Numbered from the stretch's first letter, positions 46,615 to 59,300 are shown. The stretch is 64,000 bases of DNA from Xestospongia bergquistia (GCA_963965975.1 OZ014412.1:2048501-2112500); one strand, 5' to 3'. Made by a program: numbers and translations. The notes: a model not told the origin generated them from the letters alone.

Positions 46615-46680
46615 AACTGCATCGTAGTAACTCATTTTATATTTTCTGATCAATGCCTCTATTCTCTCAATATATAGTAC
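46615..46680 (-). pseudogene. CEP70 exon 1 fragment upstream of receptor E
   Basis: The stretch actcattttatattttctga..tcaatgcctctattctctca matches the intact CEP70 exon 1 and donor at 42255-42300, then breaks off. It lies about 90 bp before the receptor E start. Confidence 0.75.
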
Positions 46681-46772
46681 TTAATATTTTTGGTTTTACG
46701 GAGTTGCAGTCTTTACCACGTAAGTTCTGGCAAAAAGGGTTAAATTTTGTCTACCTATAAAGAAGAGCGTTA

Positions 46773-49700
46773 ATGAGAAAAGTGATAATGCAATTTGTGT
46801 TGAATTTAGTCGCTGCCCTTCTGTTGGGTAAGATGGAGTCATTCCAGTGCTAAATAGGTCATTGTTGCTCTCTCTTATAGGTGGTGTACAAGGACAACAG
46901 TGTCCCAATGACAATATAGTTTATATATTGAGTGATGTTCTAGCATTTGCTGATCCATTAATCAGTCCTCTCTGTTTGAGATGTGAATTTAATAGTGGAA
47001 GTCCATTTCCTTCTGATATTGCATGGTCATTAAATGAGAACACTTTAACTAATGGTAGTATGAATGGAGAAGTTCTTATAGATCCTGTAGATCCAAATCA
47101 AAATACTTTAATAATATTAAATCCTGACAATATACTCAGTGTTGGTGACAATTTAACATGTTCCTCAGTATCAGTATCAGGAGAACACATTATTATGATA
47201 GAAGAGTTTAGTAAGTTTATGTACCACAGTCTGTTATATGTAAATATTCTATCAATATAGTCTTTATAAATCCTACATTATCTCCTGATGGTGGATCTGA
47301 TATGACAGTTGATGTTACTGAAGGTATAGATCTTACCCTCTCTTGTGAAGATCCTGGTAACACTGGGATTACACATTATCAATGGTTTGATAATAATGGT
47401 AGTTCACTAACAGCTGTATCAACTAATCCTCCTCTCACATTATCCTTCACTAAAATTCAAAGAAACTCTAGTGGACTCTATATCTGTCAATCCACTAAAG
47501 ACAATGTACCAGGTGTTATTAAAATGTCTAATGTCACTATTAATGTACAATGTAAGTTTAATTATTGCCATACTTCCTGTATAATATGTATATTATATTC
47601 ACTGTGAAACTTAATAGTTATGATGTATGTATGTATGTAGCTATTTCATGCAAAAAGGAAACATCACATACTGTTTTGATTACTATTGTAGTAAATGTAC
47701 TATGGAATTAGCTGTTTATGTAGTTAATTGTAATCTATGATGATTTAAGCAGAATATTTGGGATGCTAAGTCAGGACTGGTGATATATAATTGTACGTAC
47801 ACTTCAATGTATTTTGTAGAGATACATTCAACTAAAATGTACATAAATCAGTTAAAAAAACCATTTTATTTTAACAGTAATATAGTTAGTATCATCCTCT
47901 CTCTCTCTCTCATTTTACATCCTCCAGCTATCACCTCTCCCTCTCCTGCAAGTGTTACACTACTCAAAGTATACACAGTTACCAAATGTACTACAATACT
48001 TTCATCCTTGTCATCTTTACCTTTGCCTACCGCTATGATTACTATCTGTAATACTTCTCTTACAACTTCTCCTCCAAGTACTGGAGATGTTAATCAGACA
48101 TTGATTGAGATTGGTATACCCATAGGACTTAGTACATTCCTGATTCTTTTTATTATATTGATACTAATAGTGGTTTTACTATTTCATAATTATGTCATCC
48201 AAAAAAAGTATAAGCATAAATCTACTATAGAAATGGAGGAAGTTTGTACACGATCTACACATTCTTTGTTGTCTCACTCATCTGGTGATAATTACATTCA
48301 TCTCAGTCAAGACATGGCATTGTATCCTAGTCATCATCATCAGTCAAGTTTCATTTTACCCACTGCTCCATCTATACTCAATGAGATCCCTGAAATCAAT
48401 GTTCGAGCACCGACACCAACTATGGAAAATGACCTCATCAGTCTAAATAGGACAGAACCTCTTTCCTTGATGGCTAACACTCCTAAAGCTTCCAAGCTAG
48501 GCTTATCTACTAAAGAAATGGAGGAAGGTTGTAGTCATGGGGTCAGTGACCATCTTTTCCTACCTCATCATTACAATAGTAGATCAGAAAGTGAGACCTC
48601 ATTAATAGTAGACTACTCGTCTGGGTATGAGACTAGCTCCCAGCCATCTTGTTGTCGTGAGCGTACACATTCTATACTATCTACACAATCTACACTATCT
48701 ACACGTTCTTTATCATCTCGCTCCTCTGGTGATAATTACATTCATCTCAGTCAAGACATACCACTATATCCTAGTCATCATGACCAGTCAAGTTTCACTT
48801 TACCCATTGCTCCATCTATACCCAATGAAATCCCTGAAATTAATGTTCGACCACCAACACCACTTATGGAAAATGACGTCATCAGTCAAGACAGGACAGA
48901 ACCTTTTTCATTGATGGCTAATAGTCCTAAACCTTCCATGCTAGGCTTATCTACTATAAAAGCAGAAGAAGGCTGTAGCCATGGGGTCAGTGATCATTTT
49001 CTCTTACTTCGTAGTAGATCAAGAAGTGAGACCTCATCAATAGGAGACTATTCTCCAGTCTCATCTGGGTATGAAACTAGCTCCCAGCTGTCTTCTTACC
49101 ACGGGCGTCCACATTCTATACTATCTACACAATCTACAATATCTACGCACTCTTTATCATCTCACTCATCTGGTGATAATTACATTCATCTCAGTCAAGA
49201 CATACCGCTATGTCCTAGTCATCATCATCAGTCAAGTTTCACTTTACCCACTGCTCCATCTATACCTAATGAGATCCCTGAAATTAATGTTCGAGCACCA
49301 ACACCAACCATAGAAAATGACATCATCAGTCAAGACAGGACAGAACCTTTTTCCTTGATGGCTAACACTCCTAAACCTTCTATGCTAGGATTATCTACTA
49401 TAAAAATAGAGAAAGGTTGTAGCCATAGGCTCAGTGATCATCTTCTCTTACCTCATAGTAGATCAACAAGTGAGACTTCATTAATAGCAGATGATTCTCC
49501 AATCTCGTCTGGGTATGAGACTAGTTCCCAGCCGTCTTGTTACCGTGGGCTTACACATTCTATACTATCTATACAATCTACAATATCTACGCATTCTTTA
49601 TCATCTCACTTCTCTGATGACACCCATTTCATTCTTGATGGTAATGATATCAATTTATTGGATGCATTGAAATAATTTAAAATTTAAAATTGTACATCTC

Positions 49701-52537
49701 ACAATCTATATTATTTAGCATATTTAGTGTACATAGTTAGTTTTATCATTTTGTCATAAGTTTACTATGGATAGATACACCAGCTATGTTTTAATGGACT
49801 CTTTGAAAGCAATTTTTATAGTTTTCTTGCAACATATTTACTTTCAATAGATATGGAAGTATATGTATTTAATGGAGAACTAGCTTTTGTTGTGAACATC
49901 TCTTTTACATTTATCACACTTTAGTAATAAATTATCAAATTTATAAACCTTGTGTCTTGTTAGGCAAGATGACAATATGACCACTGCATGTCTAGCAAGA
50001 GATTGATACACAAATATCACATGAAGCTATGATTAATACTATACACATTATAGAAAGGACAAGTGTATATAATCTAAATAAAGACTCATCTGGCTGAGTT
50101 TCTGCCATTAGGAGATATGGATACATCTACATATTACACATACTTATTGATCAATTGATTCCCTCCTCCCATCTTGACAACTTATAATGTTTACATAAGT
50201 TTAATAATGCTGAATTATAAATGTATAGGACTATAGATATATCATAATTAATATAATCAATGTTATATGTATTATATTTTCTCTTATAACAGATATATTT
50301 AAAGAACTAACAGTGTTAGAAGTCACTACTAGTGGTTTAGTACATCATTGTAGTCAATATGGTGTTACTCTCATTATACCAGAAGGAGCTATAGAACATA
50401 CAGCTATTGTCTGGTTTGGTGTCTGTTTGTTTAGTGATAAATTTAAGTTTGAAGATGATTATATTCCAGTCTCTCCTATTGTATGGATATATATCAACTG
50501 TCAGTTAATAAAACCAGCTGAATTATATATACCTCATCACATTGATGTGTCTAATATGAAGGATACTAATAACCAACTATATCTACTAACAGCAGATGAT
50601 GAGTCTTTTAAAAGAGACAAAGTGTTCACCTTTAAACGAAACCTTGAGTCTCATGTGACCATTGAATCTACACTGATCAAGATTTTAGCTTGTCATTTCT
50701 GTTCTAATTGTGTTGCTACTAATGGCAGTGTATACCGAATGCTACCTAAGAGATATCTAATAGCTCGAGCCAATAAAAAAGATGATGATGTTATATTTGT
50801 GGAATTTAGTTTTCTATATCAACAGAAATGTTGTGTGAAGGTCAGTTTTATAACTCACAGATATCTTGTCAGTTAACTTAATTCAATACTCACATAGATG
50901 TTAAAGGAGCAATGTCAAAAACAAGACTACACACTGTCTCTTTGTATACCAGTGACTGTCACAGAGAGTGGTCATGTTTCTCTTTCTCTTGATCCTGAAA
51001 GCATTCATGGCTGGAGTTGGTCCTATAATGGATTTTGTTATGATTATGTAAGATAAAACTCTGTATAGTACTACATTGTGGTTGTTTATTACTAATATAC
51101 TAATATATATAGTACTACATAGGAGTTGTTTATTACTAATATACTAATATATATAGTACTACATAGGGGTTGTTTATTACTAATATACTAATATATATAG
51201 TACTACATAGGGGTGTTTATTACTAATATACTAATATATATAGTACTACATAGGGGTTGTTTATTACTAATATACTAATATATATAGTACTACATAGGGG
51301 TTGTTTATTACTAATATACTAATATATATAGTATTACATAGAAGTTGTTTGTTACTAATATATCAACAGATATCAGTGGACTCCATTGATTACTATAAGG
51401 TAATGGGTTGTGAAAGTGGAGAGTTAACAAGTGACAATATAGAGATGCTTGAACTATTGGAAGAGTTATTTTCATATCCTCCTCGTTTCCGACTGCAATT
51501 CAAACTTGAAGAAGATGTTATTGATGCCAGAAGCCAAAATGTGACAGTTAGATTTAATGGTGTCCATCCTCCTACTACTGATACAATTGTCCTTGAAAAA
51601 CCAGGTATATATATTGTTATGTCATTGTTATTATAGTAATTATCAAACTCAACAGACAATAAGCATATTTCTTTACCTCTGAGTCCTGCATCATCATCAA
51701 GTTCATCACTTGATCACTCAGAAACAGATTCACAATTTTTCTCTAAAGGTATAGACAGTTACTATATTATTCAATAATGTTAACTTAACTTTATTTTGTG
51801 TCATTAGCAACTGATCCTTTCTTTGGAAAGATACTTAATATCATAACAAGTGAAGATTATTTGAAGGGAAAGTGGTTTAATTTTGGCTATGAACTTGGCC
51901 TTACAGTTGGTCAACTGAACAACATTGAGATGAGGTATCAAGACCATCTACAATGTACTAGAAAAGTACTACTTCAATGGAGGGTTAATAATAGAAGTGC
52001 ATCATGGGAACCTCTAACTGAAGCCCTTCATAAAATTGGTTTGACTGAACTGGCAGTTAATGTTGAACATCACTTTACTGTACCACAAACACAAGAGGAG
52101 TTAGAAGGTATTTATTGTTCTTTTTGTAATGAGTATCATTGTAAAACATTGATTCATGCTAAAGAAAAGATAGCTGGTAAGTCAAATTGATTATCTACTT
52201 TTAATGAACAATTGTCCATTCATTAATCTTGTCTTCAGTTTCAGAAGCTAAGCTACAAACAGTACCTTCTATAGCAGATCTTAATAATCTCATTGGTGCT
52301 AAGATAGAAGATAAGTATCACTTATTTGGTGTAGCAGTTGGTCTAGAAGAGGGTTATCTCAATAGTCTACGTACAGACTACCCTACCTGTCAAGAGAGAT
52401 TTAATCAAGTCTTTAATAAATGGAGTCAAACTGATCCTGATAGTTTTATATGGAGTACTGTTATCAAAGTGTTACAATCTGATACTATTAGAGCTCATAA
52501 AATAGTAGAGAACATAACAGTTCATTTAACACCTTGA
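46773..52537 (+). CDS. Receptor E: UNC5-like receptor, Ig-Ig-TM-repeat tail-ZU5-UPA-like-Death-Death
   Basis: Ten exons (46773-46827, 46881-47210, 47261-47551, 47928-49640, 50293-50840, 50898-51047, 51370-51604, 51656-51748, 51808-52176, 52239-52537) join in phase to about 1360 aa. The signal peptide and two Ig-like domains are paralogous to receptor A exons 1-3. Exon 4 (1713 nt) starts like A's third Ig (AITSPSPASVTL) but passes directly to a Ser/Thr stalk, a membrane helix (IGIPIGLSTFLILFIILILIVVLL) and a Ser-rich tail with three imperfect repeats of about 148 aa. A donor at 49641 (GATG/gtaatg) joins in frame to the ZU5 exon; reading through instead gives a stop at 49673-49675. ZU5, linker and two Death-like exons have exactly the lengths seen in receptor D (548, 150, 235, 93, 369, 299 nt). 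Probable UNC5/netrin-receptor-type signalling protein; ligand unknown. Confidence 0.82.
48260..49640 (+). repeat. Coding tandem repeat, about 444 nt (148 aa), in receptor E tail
   Basis: Three copies, each containing GDNYIHLSQD, IPEINVRAPTP, EPFSLMANTPKPSMLGLST and SSGYETSSQ, followed by a partial fourth. Copy starts, judged by the GDNYIHL codons, are near 48284, 48729 and 49172. The units remain similar at DNA level, so amplification is recent or homogenised. Confidence 0.9.
51064..51360. repeat. Minisatellite, about 44 bp unit, in receptor E intron 6
   Basis: Six to seven copies of tagtactacataggggttgt plus ttattactaatatactaata. The equivalent intron of receptor D (37698-37745) is only 48 nt, so the whole length difference is this array. 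Confidence 0.92.
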
Positions 52538-53765
52538 AAACAAATGTCTTGTTTGTTAATATATAGTAATATGTTGACAATAATAGTTAGTAATTATGGA
52601 TATGTTGTTTAACAGTGACACTACCAAACTTGACATTGTTAATTAATTATAATAGTATTATTTTAATTAGAAATAAGGTTATTAAAATTATGAAATGAGC
52701 TATTGTTGTGGAAGTCTGCATTTCCATACTGTGTTGTTAGCTTCATAACATAATTGGATTCATGACTTGCTAGTGGTCACCATTATCTTGACCCACAAGG
52801 GCTTCACAAAAATTATGCAGTAAATATATAAGAGGAGGGAAGCAACCTAGGTTGGATACTGATAGTGATGTTTATGTTCAAGAGTCTCATTCCTATGCTC
52901 CATCCAAATATTAGGGAGTCTGGGAATAAGTGTTTCAATATCTAAAGTGTGTAAATGTTATTACATTTTTGTCTACATCCTGTACTATTGGATGATAACC
53001 ATATTTAACTTACTCTTTATTGACATACTCCCAATCACCATTAGTAGCTGGTGGTCTATTTGATTTTAATAATTGTGATCCTCCTAACTGATGATGATGT
53101 TCGTAAATCAGCATTAAAAAGAAAAAAATGTTGAAAATAATTCTACCAGCAGCTCACTTTATATTTTTTTATCAATGCTTCTATTCTCTCACTAGATGCC
53201 CCGCGCTTAAGTTTATATATTTCGATGAACAGGGGGGGGGGGGGGGCTAGTCACGAAGGTCGATAACGAGTAGAAGGGTTACAATTAGTGTTGTGCGTAA
53301 CGATTTTTACATAAAAAAATTAAATTACTAGCCGGAGCAAGTCATATTTCCTCATCATGCATTGTACTGAAGGAAACATATGCTCATTCTTTTCTGAACA
53401 GTTCAGTAAATCAGTGATGACTAAAAATTAGATAAGAGAACTTTTGAATTATCCTAAACTGTAAATTCACACGAAAAAATTAAGTTTATAATAAACTTAA
53501 TGTTATCAGTGATGAATGATGCTGTTATGATAAACATTAACTACTTTAACAAACTGTCAATAAAAAATTGATTCAACTGCACATATAGCTTTAGAATATA
53601 CTACTTTATTTTATTTTTATTATTGTTTTCAAATCATTCAAGTAAACATTTGAACATTACAGCTTTCGTTTCTTAGAACTTTGTTAACCTAAAGCAAATG
53701 GAGAATAACAGTTAATAATATAGAGTTGTATATTTATTTACTTTGTATTAAAACTGAACTGCATA
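52538..53765. other. Convergent region receptor E / receptor G with CEP70 relic
   Basis: 52538-52680 resembles the 3' flank of receptor D. A CEP70 relic follows (listed separately). 53232-53246 is a G homopolymer. 53270-53755 resembles the CEP70 upstream region at 42380-42890. Confidence 0.65.
52865..53215 (-). pseudogene. CEP70 5' fragment (exons 1-2), broken
   Basis: 52870-52930 matches intron 2 near 41960-42010. 52975-53110 matches exon 2 (contains the LVKYGY-VVQ region, with deletions). 53155-53205 matches exon 1. Exons 3-12 are absent and the exon 2 frame is broken. Confidence 0.85.
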
Positions 53766-55959
53766 CTAATGAGATGTACTGACTGTTATATTTTCATAGT
53801 CAGCAGTACATGTCCTACTAGGTTGTACTGTTATATATGATGGATTACTCTCTAACTCCACTCTTCTGCTTCTCATCTTTAATCTGTTCACTATACATGT
53901 ATAATGATGATAATACATGATGAAGTAGACAATATGGTTTACCTTCTACATATGCAGGATTATAAGTGATAGTTTGCTGATCAACTGTATAGAATAATAT
54001 TTATAAATTAATAACCACTTCCCTTCTTACCTCGAGCTCCAGCCTCATACTGTTTACTCCTTTTCTTTTTCATCCAATAGAAAGTAATACTAGCAGCTGT
54101 CACTATTATTATAATAACAACTACTGTAGCACCAACTGTACTAGTAGTAGCAATGAAATTGAACACAGACTGTTTGATAGCTGTATACAAAGTAAGTATT
54201 AATTGTCTATTAATTAACAATATGATTACTTGATATTCCACTAGAAGGTTCTATTGAGTTTGTTGCTGTCACTTTATTAGTATTAGTAATGTTACTGATC
54301 AGAAAGACTCTCACATCACTTGATCTGTGACCTAAAGACATTGATATCATAAAAAATAATAATATTGTAGTACTACTTACTGGTAGTAATAATAGTCTCA
54401 GTAGGAGATGGTAGTAATAAGATATATTCTAGTACTTGAGGATACACAACAGATGGGTTAGTTATAATAGTACCATTTACTATATCATGAGCTGTCACAG
54501 TATAGTTACCACTAGCTGGTAGAGTTATATACTGGTATACTGTACTCTCATCTATACTGGGTTTAGTTATATTAATTGACTTGACTGTTTCTTTAAATGA
54601 TTCTCTAAATATCACATAACATCCATCAGCAGTTGATCTCTCAGCAAACCTACACTCTACAAGAACTGATCCATTATCAGAGTAGTACTGTAGAGTGAGT
54701 CCTTGGACATGATTGGTTGCTGTAAGAAGAGTTTTAAGTATATTGTTGCAAGGTTCTTGTATACTCACTGATTCTGATTTGATATTGGTCTTTAGTATTG
54801 CTTAAAGAGTCTGTGATGTACACAGTAAAAGTGTAGTTATTAAATGGATCTAGACTAGTAATATTATAACAGATAATGACATCATCATTAGTAGTAGTGT
54901 TTCCAATATATTGAAGATGATAAGTTGTCACAATATTGTTATATTCAGTTGTACCAAATAACAAACTATTACACAGTCTAGGTGTACCATTGACCTTACA
55001 TAAGATAACAAAATGCTTTCATATAAATTTATTATCAAAACAGATTACTGTTAATACCTTTATCTTGAACAGTATAGCAAAATCATTTTCAGTTTCATTA
55101 AATATTACTGTATAATTTTGTATTTTAACTAAATAATCTGTAATAGAGTATAATCACTGTATTTGGTAATATTTTATACATATCAACCAACTTTCTGCAT
55201 ATTCTCTAATTGAGCTAACACCAATAGATGTGTATTGTTGAATGAAAGCTGTTACAGTGAAAATATAAATATCACAGACTGAGAGGTTGCTAGAACATCC
55301 ATTATTATAAAATGTATCAGTTGTATTAATATTTATTAGTACAGAACCATCTTTACTCTTAACATAAACATGATATGTTGTAATACTTCCTTGTGGAATA
55401 TCATCAGAGTAAAATGATGGAGGAGACCAGAACAATGAAAAATTGTTTGATATTAAAACTACTAGAGCCTCAATAGATGATATACCTACAAAATGTTTAT
55501 CATATCAACATAATAAAATGGGAAGATTGGATTGTAAAGGTTGCATACCTTTCAAAATTAAAATAGCTCCTTTTTGCTTAAAATCAGATGGATTAAAACT
55601 CACAACATTACATCCAATACTTATCCCATCATTAATAGGTAATGCTCTCATAGTTAGTACTGATGACCACACATCAACTGATATATTGTTAGTAGTTACT
55701 GATATCTCTCTGTCTTGATTACTGGGATCAGTGAGTGAATGACCCCCTATTGTCCACTCCAGTACATTTCCTGTACCTTCACAGGTAAAGTTAGCCAGTG
55801 TGTAAAGTGGAGCAGTCACTAGTGTGGGAGCTACTGTGATATCTGCCATATTTTGTAGAGACATATCAAAACACTCATTTTAATAAACTTACTGGCTCCA
55901 TTTACAACAGACCATATAAATAGGAGCAAGAAAAGAATCCTTAAGATGTCTTCATTCAT
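53766..55959 (-). CDS. Receptor G: Ig-FN3 single-pass receptor with NPxY tail
   Basis: Ten exons (55893-55959, 55549-55842, 55192-55485, 55058-55137, 54769-54994, 54381-54719, 54230-54331, 54031-54180, 53943-53984, 53766-53890) join in phase to 572 aa. Order: signal peptide (ILRILFLLLFIWSVV), Ig-like domain (ANFTCEGTGNVLEWTIGG), FN3 (FWSPPSFYSDDIPQGSITTY), a second FN3-like domain over exons 4-5, a cysteine-paired domain in exon 6 (VECRFAERSTADGCYVIF), a stalk, a membrane helix (VGATVVVIIIIVTAASITF) and a short tail. The tail has two NPxY motifs (TYNPAYVE, SNPSYITV) and TADYENITV, candidate PTB-binding, endocytic or phosphotyrosine sites. It is the head-to-head paralogue of receptor H. Confidence 0.83.
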
Positions 55960-56324
55960 TTATCTCTCCGATTAAACATATTAATAAGAAGCATGGACCA
56001 AGTTCTATTATTTTATGAGGATCGTCACTGCTTAACCGGTTTGACTGGCATGCAAGTTATTAATCGTTATTAACAAGATTGACACGCTGGTTGGCCTGGT
56101 CCTAATGATTTTTTATCTTTAAAAGTAAGTTTTCGTGAAAAATTTTTGTGATACTGTGCGCCACATACAAATTAGTAAACTTTGGATTGCGATACAATGA
56201 GTTATCTGCGAAAACTGTCACTCCCAAAGTAATCAGTTAAAATCACGAAAATTTGGAGTTATACGGTATATTGGTATGTCTATTACGTGTAGCCCACAGG
56301 ATGTAGCCCCTCCCCCCAAGAAAC
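55960..56324. promoter_or_regulatory. Divergent promoter region, receptors G / H
   Basis: 365 bp separate the start codons of two paralogous receptors transcribed in opposite directions. Both promoters must lie here, so co-expression is possible. No clear core elements were identified. Confidence 0.5.
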
Positions 56325-59300
56325 ATGAAGTTAGCAGTGTCATTAGTTTTTCTTCCTTTCATTACGAAGATATATTCCTTTGGTAAGTCATAGTTAATGT
56401 GAAGAAACTTTTTTAATACATGAGACGTGGTCTGTATCACATAATAGACAATAGGATAACTAGACGCTATCAGGAGTAGACTATTTATAATTATTGTTGA
56501 CAGTGGAAGTGACTAGACATGGATCTTTAAGATGATTTCTATTGATTGTACTGAAATAACAGATTAATATGAAGACTAGTCCTGGATCTATATTCTTAAT
56601 AATTCTGGTGGTTAGGTTATAGATAATTTCTTTGTTTAAGATATTGTATCAAGATGAACTGATGTCCTGCTTTTATAAAATGACTGTCAAGAACCTTGTT
56701 AGAGTTAACACCTCTTTTCTGTTTTGTTTTCCAGATGCCTCCCACTTTTAGTTACTAAAATGTGAATTATTTTGGTTACAGTTTTAGTTTTAAAGAAGCT
56801 TTCCTTTGATGGAATGACCACATTGACCATGCTTACCACAACCCAAAGTTACCAAGCATACACACTTATCTTGTTCTTCCAAATATTTGAAATAATTCCA
56901 TACACATCTGCCCCTGGGTCTTCCAACAGTAGCCATGATTTACAATCAAAGGTCAAATTGGTCAATTATAATGAGAGTACATGTATAGCATTCATCTTTC
57001 CATTCATGTCTACTGATGTGTGGAATTCAACAGGTGCATGTCTGAATGTACTAAAACTAAAAGCAAGGGTTAATACTATTAGTTTTAGTTTTAGTAAGAG
57101 CTAAACTTTTAATATTAATATTAGTTTTAATTGTGAAGGAGGATAGTATTAGTTTTAGTTTTGATATACCAAAACAACACTAGTTGAGTAAAATAGTTAT
57201 AGTTATGTATGCATTAATAAATACAATCAATTATATTTTACCTGTATCAAACCACTCCTCCTTTTTACAGAAGAAAGAGATAGTAAAATGAGACTACATT
57301 TGCCTCTTCCCTCTCATGATCAATTTTGCTGAATTTCCTATATATATATGATTACCTTTTCCTCTTTCACAACACAGGTATCATAATGGCTCCCTCTTCA
57401 ATGACTGCTTCCCTTTATTCACTTGCTAACTTTACCTGTATGGCTAAAGGAGATACACTGTTATGGTCAGTAGGTGGTAATGCATTAACTGATCGCAGCA
57501 ATCAGGGCAGAGAGATATCAGTAACCACTAACAATAGATCAGTTGATGTGTGGTCATCAATACTAACTATAAGAGCACTACCTATTAATGATGGGGTCTA
57601 TATCGGATGTAAAGTGGTTAGTTATGTTCCATATACCTTTAACACAAAAGGAGCTACTTTAACAATTAGTGGTGTCTCACCAGTAGAAAAACTAACATTT
57701 ATTTTTAATACTAACAGTACGTTTTTGTTAACCTGGTCTCCTCCATCATTTTACTCTAATGATATTCTACAAGGAAGTATTACAACATATCATGTTTGTG
57801 TGAAGAGTAAAGATGGTTTGATATTAGTAAACACTAACACAACTTATGCATTTTACAAGCTACCTAATACCTTTTCAGATTGTGGGTATTATACTGCTAG
57901 TGTTAAAGCTATTATTGAACAATATAGTTCACTTGTGTCAACTACTACTAAAGAAAATACTGGAAGTAAGATTATGTTAATTTTCTATTATTATTATTAT
58001 TGTATTATTATAATTATCAGATCATACTATTGATGTTCTTGACCATGATGTGAAGTTTAATAACTTTGGAAACAGTTCTATAATACTAGTACAATTTACT
58101 ATCAATGTAAGGACTACATTATATAAACACATTACAATAATTTTAATTGATATATATTTTCTAGATCAAAGGTTTCCCTCACCTATGTACTAGTATCATA
58201 TATGGTATAACAAAGGATAATGTTAACAATGAGACAACAACCTATCATCATGTTTATATTAAGAATGTTACTGATGTTAATGAAACAACAATATATTATA
58301 ATATAACTGGACTACATCCTTCTCTCAATTATACATTTACTACATATATTATGGATTTATTTAATAACACAAAGAATGAAGATCATGTGATATTTTGTGA
58401 GTTATTAATTAATATATCTTCCATATTTGTCCTATCACTATAGCAACCTATCATGTCCAAGGACTCACTCTACATTACTACTATGATAATGGATCAGTTG
58501 TTGTAGAGTGTAGGTTTGCTGAGGGATCTACTGCTGATGGATGTCATGTGATATTTAGAGAGTCTTATAAAGGAACTGTGAAGTCTATTAATATGAGTAA
58601 ATCCAGTATAGAGGAGAGTACAGTATACCAGTATATAAGTCTACCAGTTAGTGGTAACTATACTGTGACAGTTCATGATATAGTAGATGGTACTATTATA
58701 ACTAACCCATCTGTTCTGTACCCTCAAGTACTGCAATATATGTTAGTATTGCCATCTCTTACTGAGACTGTTATTACTACCAGTAAGTAATGTATATTAC
58801 TTTGTTTTATGATGACTTCTTAATAGGTACTGAATTAAGTGATGTGATGAGCATCCTATCACCCTCTATTGACACAACATCTCTGACAAGTGATATTACT
58901 AGTATTAGTGGTATAGTGACATCAGTAGAACCTACAAGTGGTACATCAGGTAAATATATTGTTAACAAATACATTATTGAATTTTGTCAATTAGCTACCA
59001 AACAGCCTTTGCTCATCCTTATTACTACTAGTAGTGCATTTGGTATAATGTTAATAATAGTTGTTATTACTATAATAGTGATAGTCATTGTGTGTTTGAA
59101 GAAGAAGAGAATTGAAGGTGGAGGTAAGAATAGATATATTCTTGACTACATTAATATCTTATATCCATGTGTTCTCTAGGTAAAGAACAAAATAATAAAA
59201 AAGGCATTCTGTTATAAGTAACTTTCTTCCTTTGATTTTAATAGATACAGGTCTACATCCATTAACAAATATCACACCTATACCCAATAACAATAGAGAG

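Larger units (their letters stand above)
44770..46772. other. Intergenic region TRAF-like gene / receptor E
   Basis: Mostly AT-rich without genes. An exon-like stretch at 45513-45696 and a CEP70 exon 1 fragment at 46615-46680 are listed separately. Confidence 0.6.

Noticed and set aside
48627-49313. Overlapping +1-frame open stretches inside receptor E's repeat tail
   Set aside because: They are out-of-frame shadows of the tandem coding repeat and recur with its period.
49641-49675. Stop codon ending the long receptor E exon as the true C terminus
   Set aside because: A donor at 49641, homologous to the one at 36583 in receptor D, joins in phase to ZU5. A short read-through isoform remains possible.
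53232-53246. G homopolymer as a functional G-quadruplex
   Set aside because: A single run in repetitive flank; more likely a slippage tract or sequencing-sensitive site.
59180-59218. Extra tail exon in receptor H
   Set aside because: It has a plausible acceptor but stops after 12 codons; skipping it to 59245 continues the frame to the long last exon.
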